Source of the DNA: Nitrospirillum viridazoti
GTDB lineage: Bacteria; Pseudomonadota; Alphaproteobacteria; Azospirillales; Azospirillaceae
Strand: one strand, 5' to 3'
Length of the DNA stretch: 64,000 nucleotides
Assembly (NCBI RefSeq): GCF_007827975.1
Contig: NZ_VITT01000029.1
In this document: positions 42,818 to 52,237 of the stretch, piece after piece
Layout: every line of letters starts with the position of its first letter
Numbering within the stretch: position 1 is the stretch's first letter
Made by a program: the position numbers and the translations under genes
The notes under the pieces: generated by a model
Database searches by the model: none
What the model was told of the DNA's origin: nothing
Seen by the model: only the letters and a program-made list of their open reading frames with translations

Positions 42818-43225
42818 GGTTCCAACTTCCTTATTCGGCCGTGATACGGTCGGGCCGGGGCCTTTCCTGCATCACGTACGCCCCAGGGTTATATCCACCG
42901 GGGACTTTGCGTTCGGACGGGGGGAGGCGGGCGGGGCGGTCCAACCGTGACCACCTCAATCGCGATGTGCGGGCCTACCATCCACGTCCGGCGACCGGTC
43001 CGGCTTGCGGTCGAATGAACGACCCTGCCGCCTTGCCGCCTTGGGCTGTAACGCTGGCCCCGGGGTTTAACCGCGTGTTGCGGTGCATCCAAAGCCGAAC
43101 GTCACGCTGCCTAAGTAACAACGTAGGCGCCAGGCTTCAAATCACTCTTTGTTACCGAATGTTACGTGAAGCCATGCGTATCTACTTGAGCACAAATGCA
43201 AATTCGCCTTTTTTCCGCCGCAAAT
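42818..43225. other. Intergenic region upstream of lpxC
   Basis: About 400 bp with no credible gene. An inverted pair GTAACAA / TTGTTAC lies near 43116 and 43149. AT-rich around 43100-43210, the likely site of the lpxC promoter. Confidence 0.35.
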
Positions 43226-43260
43226 GAAAAGGGCCGCTTTCCGGTGGGAAGCGGCCCTTC
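43226..43260 (-). terminator. Rho-independent terminator after ftsZ
   Basis: AAGGGCCGCTT pairs with AAGCGGCCCTT across a 10-base loop. On the minus strand the stem is followed by TTTTCATTTG. It ends the dcw transcript about 55 bp past the ftsZ stop. Confidence 0.88.
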
Positions 43261-43313
43261 ACATGATGCAATGCAGTGACGTCAGTCACACGCGTGCCGG
43301 CAATTCGACACCG

Positions 43314-45080
43314 TCAGTTCGCCTGACGGCGCAGGAACGCCGGGATGTCCAGCGAGCTGTCCTCACCCGGGGCGCGGCCCAGGCCGGGCTCCTGGTGCAC
43401 GGCCGGCTGCTGGCGGGGGGCCGCCTGCGGGGCCGGGGCATGCTGCTGCGCCGGCTGCGGATGCTGAACCTGCGGCGCATGCTGCTGCGGGGCGTAATGC
43501 GCGGCGGGGGCGGGCTGGCGCGGCGCCGGCTGCGGGTGCTGGACCTGCGGGGCCGGGGCCGGCTCATCGCCGCCGAAACCGAACATGCGCTGGAAGATGC
43601 CCTTCTTGCGCGGCTCCGCCTGCGGCGGGCTGTAGCGCTCGGGGTTGGGCGCGCCCAGGCGCGGACCGGCATCGGCGGGACGCGGCGGGATGAAGCCGGC
43701 GCCGCTGCGCTCACCCCGCAGGGCGCCGGGGGCGGGGGCGCGCATCGGCACCTCCGTCCGCGGGGCCGGCTGCTCGGCCACCGGCTCCAGCGCCATCTCG
43801 GCGGCCGGGGCCATCACCGGGGCAGGGGCCGGCTCGGCCGCCGGGGTGAAGGGCGCCGGGGCGGGAACGGCCATCTGCGGCGCGGCCTGCGCCACCTGCG
43901 GCGCCGCCATGGGGGCCGCCGGGACCGCCGGGGCGGCAGCCGTCGGCGCCACCGGCGCGGGGGTCAGGGCGGCGTGGTAGCTGGCGCCGGCCGGGCGCAC
44001 GGGGGTGCTGACCGAGGGCGTGGCCGCCGGGGCGGGCGCACGGCGCACGGCGCTGGTGCTGACCACCGACAGCTGCGGGGCGGCCGGCTGCTGGCGCGGC
44101 TGCTGGCCGGCCAGGGTCTCGATGCCCGTTGCCACCACGGAGACGCGCATCTTGCCGTCCAGCTGGGCGTCGAAGGTGGAGCCGAAGATGATGTTGGCGT
44201 CGGGATCGACTTCGTCGCGGATGCGATTGGCCGCCTCGTCCACCTCGAACAGGGTCATGTCGTAGCCGCCGGTGATGTTGATCAGGACACCGCGGGCGCC
44301 CTTCATCGACACGTCGTCCAGCAGCGGGTTGCTGATGGCGGCCTCGGCGGCCTCCACGGCCCGGCGCTCGCCGGTGGCCTCGCCCGTGCCCATCATGGCC
44401 TTGCCCATCTCCGTCATCACGGTGCGGATGTCGGCGAAGTCCAGGTTGATCAGGCCGGGCATGACCATCAGGTCGGTCACGCCGCGCACGCCGGAGTGCA
44501 GCACGTCGTCGGCCATCTTGAAGGCGTCGGCGAACGTGGTCTTCTCATTCGCCACCCGGAACAGGTTCTGGTTGGGAATGATGATCAGCGTGTCGACATA
44601 GCCGGCCAGCTCATTGATGCCGGACTCGGCAATGCGCATGCGGTGCGCGCCCTCGAAGTGGAAGGGCTTGGTCACCACGCCCACGGTCAGGATGCCCTGT
44701 TCCCGCGCGGCGCGCGCGATCACCGGGGCGGCACCCGTGCCCGTGCCACCGCCCATGCCGGCGGTGATGAAGCACATGTTGGTGCCTTCCAGGTAGGAGA
44801 GGATCTCCTCCAGCTGCTCCTCGGCGGCGGCGCGGCCCACGTCGGGGCGCGAGCCGGCGCCCAGGCCGCGGGTGATGGTGCTGCCCAGCTGCAGGCGCTT
44901 GGTGGCCTCGCTGCCGGTCAACGCCTGTGCGTCGGTGTTGGCGACCACGAACTCCACCCCTTCCAGGTTGGAGCGGATCATGTTGTTGACGGCGTTGCCG
45001 CCGGCGCCGCCGACACCGAACACGGTGATGCGCGGGCGGGTCAGCACTTCCACCGGCGGAATGGTGACTTTGATGGTCAT
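43314..45080 (-). CDS. ftsZ: Cell division protein FtsZ
   Basis: Encodes 588 aa. Tubulin-like GTPase that builds the Z ring. GTP-binding core in the first 320 residues: VFGVGGAGGNAVNNMI, the tubulin signature GGGTGTGAAPVIARAA, and FDAQLDGKMRVSVVATGI. A very long Pro/Ala/Gln linker (about 330-575), longer than in most bacteria but usual in Rhodospirillales, leads to the C-terminal peptide SLDIPAFLRRQAN that binds FtsA. The ATG at 45080 gives the usual start. Last gene of the dcw cluster, 130 bp after ftsA. Confidence 0.98.
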   Translation of the reverse strand: MTIKVTIPPVEVLTRPRITVFGVGGAGGNAVNNMIRSNLEGVEFVVANTDAQALTGSEATKRLQLGSTITRGLGAGSRPDVGRAAAEEQLEEILSYLEGTNMCFITAGMGGGTGTGAAPVIARAAREQGILTVGVVTKPFHFEGAHRMRIAESGINELAGYVDTLIIIPNQNLFRVANEKTTFADAFKMADDVLHSGVRGVTDLMVMPGLINLDFADIRTVMTEMGKAMMGTGEATGERRAVEAAEAAISNPLLDDVSMKGARGVLINITGGYDMTLFEVDEAANRIRDEVDPDANIIFGSTFDAQLDGKMRVSVVATGIETLAGQQPRQQPAAPQLSVVSTSAVRRAPAPAATPSVSTPVRPAGASYHAALTPAPVAPTAAAPAVPAAPMAAPQVAQAAPQMAVPAPAPFTPAAEPAPAPVMAPAAEMALEPVAEQPAPRTEVPMRAPAPGALRGERSGAGFIPPRPADAGPRLGAPNPERYSPPQAEPRKKGIFQRMFGFGGDEPAPAPQVQHPQPAPRQPAPAAHYAPQQHAPQVQHPQPAQQHAPAPQAAPRQQPAVHQEPGLGRAPGEDSSLDIPAFLRRQAN

Positions 45081-45210
45081 GGCGTTGTCCCCTCTGCGGA
45101 GCGTCCGGAATACGGTGCGGTTAGGTCTTGGGTCGGGTTCGTCGGTCTTCGGCCGGGACATCGCGTTCGCAATGGCGGTGGCCTGAATCTCTTGAGGGCC
45201 GTTGCCGGGG

Positions 45211-46488
45211 TCATAAATTGTCCCTCAGCCAGTTGCCCATGCGGCCCAGCCAGCCGCTGCCGCTGGCCTCCATCAGGGGGGCCAGGGCCGGGGCCTCGGC
45301 ATGTTGCTGAACGGCGTAGGCCAGCAGGCCCGCGGCGGCGGAGAAGGCGGGGCCGCCCACGGACTCCGCCAGACCGCCGATACGTAAGGGGCGGCCCAGC
45401 CGCACCTGCTTGTCCAGCACCTGCTGGGCCAGCTCGCGCATGCCGGGGAGCTGGCTGGCGCCGCCGGTCAGCACCACGCGGCGGCCGGCCAGCTTGGCGA
45501 AGCCCGAGGCGTCCAGGCGGCCGCGCACGAACTCGAACACTTCCTCCAGCCGGGGCTGGATGATGCCGACCAGCAGGGACTTCGGCACGTGGTGTGCCTG
45601 GGCCCGGTCCTCTTCCCCGATCTGCGGCACGTCGATGATCTCGCGCTCGTCCGACGGGGCGGGCAGGGCGCTGCCGTACAGGGTCTTCAACCGCTCGGCA
45701 TGGGCCAGCGGCGTGGTCAGGCCGCGGGCGATGTCGCTGGTGACGTGGCTGCCGCCGATGGGCACGCTGTCCGTCCACACCATCTTGCCGTCGAAGAAGA
45801 CGGAGATGCTGGTGGTGCCGCCGCCCATGTCGATCAGGGTGACGCCCAGGTCCATCTCATCCTCCACCAGGCAGGACAGGCCCGCGGCGAAGGGGGACAT
45901 GACGAAGCCTTCCACGCCCAGGTAGCACCGGCCGACGCAGGAATTCAGGTTGCGCACCGGGCCGGCGGCGGCCGTGACCACATGCAGGCGCACGCCCAGC
46001 CGCTCCCCCACCATGCCGCGCGGGTCGCGGATGCCGCTGGACCCATCCACCGTGTAGCCCACGGGGATGGAATGGATCAGCTCCGCATCCGCCGAGACGT
46101 TCAGGTTGCGGGCATGGGCCAAGGCCCGGCGCAGGTCGTGGTCGGTGATCTCGGAACCGGAGATGCCCGTTTCCACCGTCAGGGTCTGGCTTTCCGGCTG
46201 GCCACCCGACAGGCCCACCAGCACCTCGCGGATCTGCTCGCCCGCCATGGTCTCGGCCGCATGCACCGCCGTGCCGATGGCGGTCTCCGCCGCCTCCATG
46301 TCCACGATGGCGCCGGCTCGCACTCCGCGCGACACCTGGTGGCCGATGCCGACCACACGGATGGAGCCGGGCTCCTCCACCCGGGCGATGAAGCACACGA
46401 CCTTGCTGCTGCCCACGTCCAGGGCCGCGATGGTGCCGCCGCGCGCCACGCGCTTGGGCTTGGACCGGCCGGTTACGGTAAATGCCAT
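45211..46488 (-). CDS. ftsA: Cell division protein FtsA
   Basis: Encodes 425 aa. Actin-like ATPase that ties FtsZ to the membrane. ATPase motifs ALDVGSSKVVCF near the start, DMGGGTTSISVFFDG and VVLTGGASQLPGM. The end GWLGRMGNWLRDNL is the membrane-targeting amphipathic helix. The ATG at 46488, 13 bp after the ftsQ stop, is the natural start; the longer frame lies in ftsQ. Confidence 0.97.
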   Translation of the reverse strand: MAFTVTGRSKPKRVARGGTIAALDVGSSKVVCFIARVEEPGSIRVVGIGHQVSRGVRAGAIVDMEAAETAIGTAVHAAETMAGEQIREVLVGLSGGQPESQTLTVETGISGSEITDHDLRRALAHARNLNVSADAELIHSIPVGYTVDGSSGIRDPRGMVGERLGVRLHVVTAAAGPVRNLNSCVGRCYLGVEGFVMSPFAAGLSCLVEDEMDLGVTLIDMGGGTTSISVFFDGKMVWTDSVPIGGSHVTSDIARGLTTPLAHAERLKTLYGSALPAPSDEREIIDVPQIGEEDRAQAHHVPKSLLVGIIQPRLEEVFEFVRGRLDASGFAKLAGRRVVLTGGASQLPGMRELAQQVLDKQVRLGRPLRIGGLAESVGGPAFSAAAGLLAYAVQQHAEAPALAPLMEASGSGWLGRMGNWLRDNL

Positions 46489-46501
46489 GGTCTGGTCCGC
46501 C

Positions 46502-47452
46502 TCAGTTCTTTTTCGCCGCTGCCTGGCGCTTCTTGTCCGCGGCCTTCGCCGCCGCCTTGGCCGCCAGGGCGGCGGGCGAGGATTGGACAACAAGCCGGTC
46601 CGGCACGCGCAGGTCGATGGCGACCACGTCGCGCTCTAAAATCTTATCCGATGCCTCAAGCGCGGCCAGCTGGTGCACGGCCGCCTCGAAATTCATTTCC
46701 GGCAGACGCACTTCCAGGCCGCCCTTCAGGTGCAGATCCCAGCGGCGGGCGCCCACCAGGACGGCGGCGTCGACGCGGGACTGGATGGTGGGCTCGGACG
46801 CCAGCGCCGCCAGCAGGGCGCGGCCCTGCTTGGGCGCGCCCTCGCCCACCAGGATGGGCAGGTTGGGGAAGTGGTCCAGGTTATGGTCGGTCAGCACCGT
46901 GCCCTCGGCATCCACCAGGGCCAGCTTCTGCTCGTGCTGCCAGATGGCCATGGGCTGGCGTTCCGTCAGCACGACGAACAGGGTGTCGGGCAGGCGCCGC
47001 TCGATGCGGGCGCTGGCGATCCAGGGGATCTGCTCCAGCTGCTTGCGCGCCGCGTGCGGGTCGAAGCCCAGGATGGGCGACCCGCGCTCCACGCCCAGGG
47101 CCGCCAGCACCTGGGCGCCATCGGTCTCCTTGCGGCCCTTGACCAGCACCTCCTGTACCTGCAATCCGCCGCGTGCGGTCACGTCCAGGAAGGCGGCGTC
47201 CACCGCGTTGCCGGCCGCGGCCAGCTTGCCGCTGGCCCATCCCCAAAGCACAAGGCCGCCGACCAGGGCCAGCGGCACGATGACGGTGGCCCGGCGGCCC
47301 AGGAACTGCTGCCAGCGCGGCACGGCGCGGCGTCGGTTGGCGGCCTGGGCGGCCTTCTGCGTCGTCCGCCGCGTCTCATACGCGATGCGGCTGCGCGGGC
47401 TGTCGCCCTCGGGGAACAACCCCGGGCTGGAGGGATGGGTCACCCGTGGCAT
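46502..47452 (-). CDS. ftsQ: Cell division protein FtsQ
   Basis: Encodes about 316 aa. Bitopic inner-membrane divisome protein. Cytoplasmic basic N-terminus, one TM (VIVPLALVGGLVLWGWASG), POTRA domain (LQVQEVLVKGRKETDGAQVL) and beta domain (RRLPDTLFVVLTERQPMAIW). Ends with a Lys/Ala-rich tail. GGAG lies 8 bp before the ATG at 47452, which overlaps ddlB by 13 bp; an ATG at 47479 is possible but overlaps more. Confidence 0.93.
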   Translation of the reverse strand: MPRVTHPSSPGLFPEGDSPRSRIAYETRRTTQKAAQAANRRRAVPRWQQFLGRRATVIVPLALVGGLVLWGWASGKLAAAGNAVDAAFLDVTARGGLQVQEVLVKGRKETDGAQVLAALGVERGSPILGFDPHAARKQLEQIPWIASARIERRLPDTLFVVLTERQPMAIWQHEQKLALVDAEGTVLTDHNLDHFPNLPILVGEGAPKQGRALLAALASEPTIQSRVDAAVLVGARRWDLHLKGGLEVRLPEMNFEAAVHQLAALEASDKILERDVVAIDLRVPDRLVVQSSPAALAAKAAAKAADKKRQAAAKKN

Positions 47453-48372
47453 GCCGCGTGCTCCACAATCCAGCCGCACAGGTCGGCGTAGCTGAAGCCG
47501 ACGTAGGCCGCCTGTTCCGGCAGCAGCGACAGGGGCGTGAAGCCCGGCTGGGTGTTGGTCTCCAGGAAGCAGAGGCCGGTGACGCCGGGCTTGCCGTCGT
47601 CCCAGCGGAAGTCACTGCGGCTGACGCCGCTGCAGCCCAAGGTTTGATGGGCCAGCAGGGCCAGGCGCTTGGCCTCTTCCGCCACCTCTGCCGGGATCTG
47701 GGCCGGGCAGACGTGGAGGGCGTGGCCCTCGGTGTATTTGGCCGTGTAGTCGAAGAACTCGGTGCTGGCCACGATCTCGGTCACGGTCAAGGCGCGGTCG
47801 CCCACCACGCCCACGGTCAGCTCGCGGCCGGGGATGAACTTCTCCACCATGACGGTGTCGCCATAGACCCAGTGCTCCGCCTCGATGGCGGGGCCGTTGT
47901 GGCCCGCGCGCACGATGCGCACGCCGACGCTGGAGCCTTCGTCCACCGGCTTGATGACGTAGGGCGGTTCCATGACATGGCCGGCCAGCACCGCCTCGCG
48001 CGTGGCGATGACGTCCTGGGCGATGGGCATGCCCACCGTGCCCAGCACGCGCTTGGTCATGGCCTTGTCCATGGCGACGGCGGAGGCCATGACGCCGGAA
48101 TGGGTGTAGGGCACGCCCAGATATTCCAGCACACCCTGGATCATGCCGTCCTCGCCGCCCCGGCCGTGCAGGGCGTTGAAAATCACGTCGGGCTTGGGCG
48201 TCAGCGCCGCCAGCAGGCCGGCCAAGTCGCGCTGCACATCCACGGCGCGCACGACATAACCCTTGGATTCCAAGGCGGTGACGATGGACGCGCCGCTGAC
48301 AAGCGACACCTCGCGCTCGGCAGACCACCCGCCCATCAGGACGGTGACATGCTTAGGCTGGTGACCACTCAT
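47440..48372 (-). CDS. ddlB: D-alanine--D-alanine ligase
   Basis: Encodes 310 aa. ATP-grasp enzyme making the D-Ala-D-Ala dipeptide. N-terminal VTVLMGGWSAEREVSLVSG, ALHGRGGEDGMIQGVLEYLG, then YVIKPVDEGSSVGV and LCFLETNTQPGFT with metal ligands. The ATG at 48372 gives the family start. Separated from murB by about 250 bp, the largest gap inside the cluster, so a secondary promoter is likely here. Confidence 0.97.
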   Translation of the reverse strand: MSGHQPKHVTVLMGGWSAEREVSLVSGASIVTALESKGYVVRAVDVQRDLAGLLAALTPKPDVIFNALHGRGGEDGMIQGVLEYLGVPYTHSGVMASAVAMDKAMTKRVLGTVGMPIAQDVIATREAVLAGHVMEPPYVIKPVDEGSSVGVRIVRAGHNGPAIEAEHWVYGDTVMVEKFIPGRELTVGVVGDRALTVTEIVASTEFFDYTAKYTEGHALHVCPAQIPAEVAEEAKRLALLAHQTLGCSGVSRSDFRWDDGKPGVTGLCFLETNTQPGFTPLSLLPEQAAYVGFSYADLCGWIVEHAACHG

Positions 48373-48620
48373 CAAACGGCTCCCTATCGGCTGAGGCGGT
48401 TCAGCCAGGCGACACAATCCCTAGAGGATAGCCCACCTTTGCAGAACCGCTGGGAAACGCAACATTTTGTGAGTTTGTTGGCGCCTCTTTTTGAAAACCG
48501 CTAGCTATAGCGTTGAAATGTCCAGGCCGGTGCAACCGGGGTATAACTACCCGTAGTCCTTCCCTATGTCGTCCGGACGGGTCGAAAATCGACTCGGCCT
48601 TCAGCGATTGCCGCACCCGC
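48373..48620. promoter_or_regulatory. Gap between murB and ddlB, possible internal promoter
   Basis: About 250 bp in an otherwise tightly packed cluster. An 81-codon open frame (48401-48646) lacks a ribosome site and similarity and is not called. The AT-rich part near 48450-48520 may hold a ddlB-ftsQAZ promoter; no element assigned. Confidence 0.35.
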
Positions 48621-49592
48621 TCAGGACTGATTCGCGGGCGCCTCAACGGCGTCCAAGGGCACCCCGATGCGGCGTATTTCCCAGCGCAGGGTGATGCCCG
48701 AAGTCTCCAGCACGCGGCGGCGCACTTCCTCGCCTAGGGCCTCGATATCGGCCGCGGTGGCGTCGCCCAGGTTCAGCATGAAATTGGCATGCTTTTCCGA
48801 CATCTGGGCGCCGCCGACCACCAGGCCGCGGCAGCCGGCCTTGTCCACCAGCGCCCAGGCCTTCTCTCCCGGCGGATTGGCGAAGGTGGAGCCGCCGGTG
48901 CGGGCGCGCACGGGCTGGCTGGCGGCCCGGGCGGCCGCGATCTCGTCCATGCGGGCCTGGATGGCGGCCTTGTCGCCGGCCGTGCCGCGCAGGGTGGCGG
49001 TGGTGAAGATCACGTCCTCGGGTACGCCACAGTGACGGTAGGTCAGGTGCAGGTCGTCGCGGCTGTAGACACGGCGGCGACCCTGGCGGTCGATGCCCAT
49101 CGCCGTCTCGATCACGTCCACCGTCTCTCCGCCATAGGCGCCGCCGTTCATGCGGATGGCGCCGCCGATGGTGCCGGGGATGCCGGACAGGAACTCCAGC
49201 CCCGACAGGCCGGCGGCCTGCGCCGTCTGTGCGACGGTCAGGTCCAGGGCGCCGGCGCCGGCGTGGACCCGATCACCCTCGACGGAGACCTGGGCGAAGC
49301 TGCCGCCCAGGCGGATGACCACGCCGCGCACGCCGCCGTCGCGAACCAGCAGGTTGCTGGCGACACCGATGACGGTGACCGGCACGTCGGCCGGGCAGGC
49401 GGCCAGGAATTGGGCCAGGTCGTCCTCGTCCGCCGGGCGGAACAGCACGTCGGCCGGGCCGCCCACGCGGAACCAGGTCAGGGGGCCCAGTGGGGCGTCG
49501 GGCGTCAGGCGGCCGCGCACGGCCGGCAGGCGGCCCAGCAGGGCAGTGCCCCGGCTGTCCATCCCGTCCGTCGTGCGTAGCTCCGCCATCAT
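48621..49592 (-). CDS. murB: UDP-N-acetylenolpyruvoylglucosamine reductase
   Basis: Encodes 323 aa. FAD enzyme reducing UDP-GlcNAc-enolpyruvate to UDP-MurNAc. Features are TWFRVGGPADVLFRPADEDD, IGVASNLLVRDGGVRGVVIR, GIPGTIGGAIRMNGGAYG and RTGGSTFANPPGEKAW with the catalytic Ser. Two adjacent ATGs (49592, 49589); the first starts one base after the murC stop. Confidence 0.97.
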   Translation of the reverse strand: MMAELRTTDGMDSRGTALLGRLPAVRGRLTPDAPLGPLTWFRVGGPADVLFRPADEDDLAQFLAACPADVPVTVIGVASNLLVRDGGVRGVVIRLGGSFAQVSVEGDRVHAGAGALDLTVAQTAQAAGLSGLEFLSGIPGTIGGAIRMNGGAYGGETVDVIETAMGIDRQGRRRVYSRDDLHLTYRHCGVPEDVIFTTATLRGTAGDKAAIQARMDEIAAARAASQPVRARTGGSTFANPPGEKAWALVDKAGCRGLVVGGAQMSEKHANFMLNLGDATAADIEALGEEVRRRVLETSGITLRWEIRRIGVPLDAVEAPANQS

Positions 49593-49593
49593 G

Positions 49594-51024
49594 TCAGCCC
49601 TGGCTCCCCGGAATGGAGGTGCCGAACAGGCGGTCCAGCTCCGCCGGCAGGGCGTTGGCCCAGGTGGTGATGCTGCCGGCGCCCAGGCAGACCACCAGGT
49701 CGCCCGGCCGCGCCATGTCGCGGATCATGGACGGCAGCGCCTCGGGCGAGGGCAGGGGCAGGGCGTGGCGGTGGCCGTGGGTGCGCAGGCCGTCGACCAG
49801 CGCCTCCTTGGCGACGCCGGGGATGGGCGTCTCACCGGCGGCATAGACGTCGGCGACGATAACGGCGTCGGCGTCGTTGAAGCAGGTGCAGAATTCCTCG
49901 AACAGGCTCTGCAGCCGGGTGTAGCGGTGGGGCTGGACCACGGCGATGGTGCGGCCGTTGCCGGCGGTGCGCGCCGCACTCAGCACGGCCGCGATCTCCA
50001 CGGGGTGATGGCCGTAATCGTCGATGACGGTGATGCCGTTGCTCTCGCCCGTCTTGGTGAAGCGGCGCTTCACGCCGCTGAACTTGGCCAGGCTCTGGCG
50101 GATGCTGTCGTCGTTGATGCCCATGTTCAGGGCGACGGCGATGGCGGCCAGCGAGTTCTGCACGTTGTGCAGCCCGTACATGGGCAGGTGCAGGCCGGTG
50201 ATGGTCCGCTCCTCCCCCGCCACGCGGTCGGAGACGACGACGTCGTAGAAGGCGCCCTGCACCGTGGTCTGCAGGTTGGTGGCGCGCAGGTCGGCCTGAG
50301 GGTTGAAGCCATAGGTGACGATGCGACGGTCCACCCGGCTGATCAGGGCCTGTACCTCGGGATGGTCGATGCACAGCGCCGCGAAGCCGTAGAACGGGAT
50401 ATTCTGCACGAACTGGTCGAAGGCCTCACGGGCCTTGTCGAAGGTGCCGTAGAAATCCAGGTGCTCGGGATCGATGTTGGTGACGACGGCGATGGTGGAC
50501 GGCAGCTTGGTGAAGGTGCCGTCGCTCTCATCCGCCTCGACCACCATCCAGTCGCCGGAGCCCAGCTTGGCGTTGGTGCCGAGCGCGTTGATGATGCCGC
50601 CGTTGATGATGGTGGGGTCGAAGCCGGCGCCGTCCAGCAGGGCCGACACCAGCGAGGTGGTGGTGGTTTTCCCATGCGTGCCGGCGATAGCCACCGACCA
50701 CTTCAGGCGCATCAGTTCCGCCAGCATCTCGGCACGCCGCACCACGGGGATCAGGGCCGCGCGGGCGGCCATGACCTCGGGGTTGTCACGCTTCACGGCG
50801 GAGGAGATGCAGACGACGGCGGCGTCGCCCAAATTCTCCGCCCGCTGGCCGATGGACACGGGAATGCCCAGGTCGCGCAGGCGCTTGACGTTGTAATTGT
50901 CGGCCAGGTCGCTGCCCTGGACCGAATAGCCCAGATTGTGCAGCACCTCGGCGATGCCGGACATGCCGATGCCGCCGATGCCCACGAAATGAATGGTGCC
51001 GATGGACAGGGGCATCGCCCTCAT
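49594..51024 (-). CDS. murC: UDP-N-acetylmuramate--L-alanine ligase
   Basis: Encodes 476 aa. Adds L-Ala to UDP-MurNAc. N-terminal HFVGIGGIGMSGIAEVLHN, P-loop GTHGKTTTT, then the VIDDYGHHPVE motif typical of MurC. Two ATGs compete (51024 and 51015); 51024 is favoured because it overlaps the stop of the preceding 37-codon ORF (ATGA), a coupling seen repeatedly in this cluster. Confidence 0.97.
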   Translation of the reverse strand: MRAMPLSIGTIHFVGIGGIGMSGIAEVLHNLGYSVQGSDLADNYNVKRLRDLGIPVSIGQRAENLGDAAVVCISSAVKRDNPEVMAARAALIPVVRRAEMLAELMRLKWSVAIAGTHGKTTTTSLVSALLDGAGFDPTIINGGIINALGTNAKLGSGDWMVVEADESDGTFTKLPSTIAVVTNIDPEHLDFYGTFDKAREAFDQFVQNIPFYGFAALCIDHPEVQALISRVDRRIVTYGFNPQADLRATNLQTTVQGAFYDVVVSDRVAGEERTITGLHLPMYGLHNVQNSLAAIAVALNMGINDDSIRQSLAKFSGVKRRFTKTGESNGITVIDDYGHHPVEIAAVLSAARTAGNGRTIAVVQPHRYTRLQSLFEEFCTCFNDADAVIVADVYAAGETPIPGVAKEALVDGLRTHGHRHALPLPSPEALPSMIRDMARPGDLVVCLGAGSITTWANALPAELDRLFGTSIPGSQG

Positions 51025-51134
51025 TGGCCGTCTCCGCTGCGATAGGGGGGATGCGCACGGGTCCAGCCCGCGGCGGCGGGACCATAGGCGAAGGGCGGCA
51101 CCCTGGGGAAGCCTGTCTTACGAGGGGTGCTCAT
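51021..51134 (-). CDS. 37-residue ORF coupled between murG and murC
   Basis: Encodes 37 aa, basic and Pro/Tyr/Gly-rich (STPRKTGFPRVPPFAYGPAA start, RSGDGQ end), no membrane helix. Its ATG overlaps the murG TGA and its TGA overlaps the murC ATG, both as ATGA, exactly as true genes couple in this cluster. No family recognised. It may be a small protein, or only a translated relay that carries ribosomes from murG to murC. Confidence 0.6.
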   Translation of the reverse strand: MSTPRKTGFPRVPPFAYGPAAAGWTRAHPPYRSGDGQ

Positions 51135-52237
51135 GCGGCGGCCCTCCCGCCCCGGGCGACGTCCACCACCGCGTCGGCCAGACGCTCGGCCGCATCCGGA
51201 ATGGCGAAGGAGCGGGAACCGGCGGCCGCCAGGACCAGCGGCGCCGGGTCGTCCAGGAGGGCGGCCAAGCGCCCGGCCAGGGCCTCGGCCGTGAATTGGG
51301 CATGCGGCATCAGCCAGGCGCCGCCGGCCTCGACCAAGGCCTTGGCGTTGGCGGTCTGGTGGTCGTCCATGGCCTGGGGGTAGGGCACCAGGATGGCGGG
51401 ACGGCCGGCAACGGCCAATTCCGCCACCGTTCCGGCACCGGAACGACAAATGGCCAGGTGGCAGGCGTCCAGGCGGCCGGCCATATCGCGGAAGAAGGGG
51501 GCCAGTTCCACGTCAACGCCCAGGCCGGCGTACCCCTCCCGCGCCTGCTCCATGGTCTCCGGCCGGGCCTGCTGCTTGATGCTCAGGCGCAGGCGATGCT
51601 CCGGCGACAGGCGGGCGACGGCGGCGGGCAGGATGGTGCTGAAGACGGAGGCGCCCTGGCTGCCCCCCGTCACCAGGACGGACAGGGTGCTGGTGGGGGC
51701 CGTGTAGGGCCGGCTGGCCAGGTCCAGGATGGCCGGGCGCACGGGGTTGCCGGTGCGCACGCTGGCCACATGCCGGGGCAGGCCGCTGACCTGGGGGAAT
51801 GAGGTGGCGATCAGCCGCGCGCCGCCGGCCAGCATCTTGTTGGCCCGGCCCATCACGGCGTTCTGCTCATGCAGCACCACGGGGATGCCCAGGCGCTGGG
51901 CCGCGAACACGGTGGGGACGGAGGGGTAGCCGCCGAAGCCCACCACGGCGGCCGGCTTCAGATCCTTCAGAATGCGGCGGGCCTGCATCGTGCCGGCCAA
52001 CAGGGACAGGGCCGTGCGCGCCTTGGACACCAGTCCACGGCCGGGCGTGCCGGCGCTGACCCGGTGCACCGGGATGTCGGACAGTCCCTCGCCGAAGGCA
52101 TGGCCGCGGGTGTCGGTCACCAGCACGACGGGCAGGCCCCGGGCTCGCAGGGTGCGGGCCAGCGCCTCCGCCGGGAACAGGTGGCCGCCGGTGCCGCCGG
52201 CCGCCAGGACGATCGGGCCCGTGGGGGAAGCGGTCAC
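51131..52237 (-). CDS. murG: UDP-GlcNAc--lipid I GlcNAc transferase (MurG)
   Basis: Encodes 368 aa from a GTG start at 52237 that overlaps the ftsW TGA (GTGA). Membrane-associated GT-B glycosyltransferase making lipid II. GGTGGH at 14-19, GFGGYPSVPTVFAA, LHEQNAVMGRANK, TGGSQGASVFS and the C-terminal CRSGAGTVAELAVAGRPAIL with PQAMDDHQTANA. The longer open frame upstream is inside ftsW and not used. Confidence 0.96.
   Translation of the reverse strand: MTASPTGPIVLAAGGTGGHLFPAEALARTLRARGLPVVLVTDTRGHAFGEGLSDIPVHRVSAGTPGRGLVSKARTALSLLAGTMQARRILKDLKPAAVVGFGGYPSVPTVFAAQRLGIPVVLHEQNAVMGRANKMLAGGARLIATSFPQVSGLPRHVASVRTGNPVRPAILDLASRPYTAPTSTLSVLVTGGSQGASVFSTILPAAVARLSPEHRLRLSIKQQARPETMEQAREGYAGLGVDVELAPFFRDMAGRLDACHLAICRSGAGTVAELAVAGRPAILVPYPQAMDDHQTANAKALVEAGGAWLMPHAQFTAEALAGRLAALLDDPAPLVLAAAGSRSFAIPDAAERLADAVVDVARGGRAAA

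Noticed and set aside
42841..43227. 128-codon plus-strand open frame upstream of lpxC
   Set aside because: No ribosome site, composition unlike neighbouring genes; the region more likely carries the lpxC promoter.
43224..45563. 779-codon plus-strand open frame opposite ftsZ
   Set aside because: Entirely antisense to ftsZ and ftsA; Arg/Gly/His-rich low-complexity product, a high-GC artefact.
48401..48646. 81-codon minus-strand open frame between murB and ddlB
   Set aside because: Overlaps the murB 3' end, no ribosome site, no similarity recognised; treated as intergenic.
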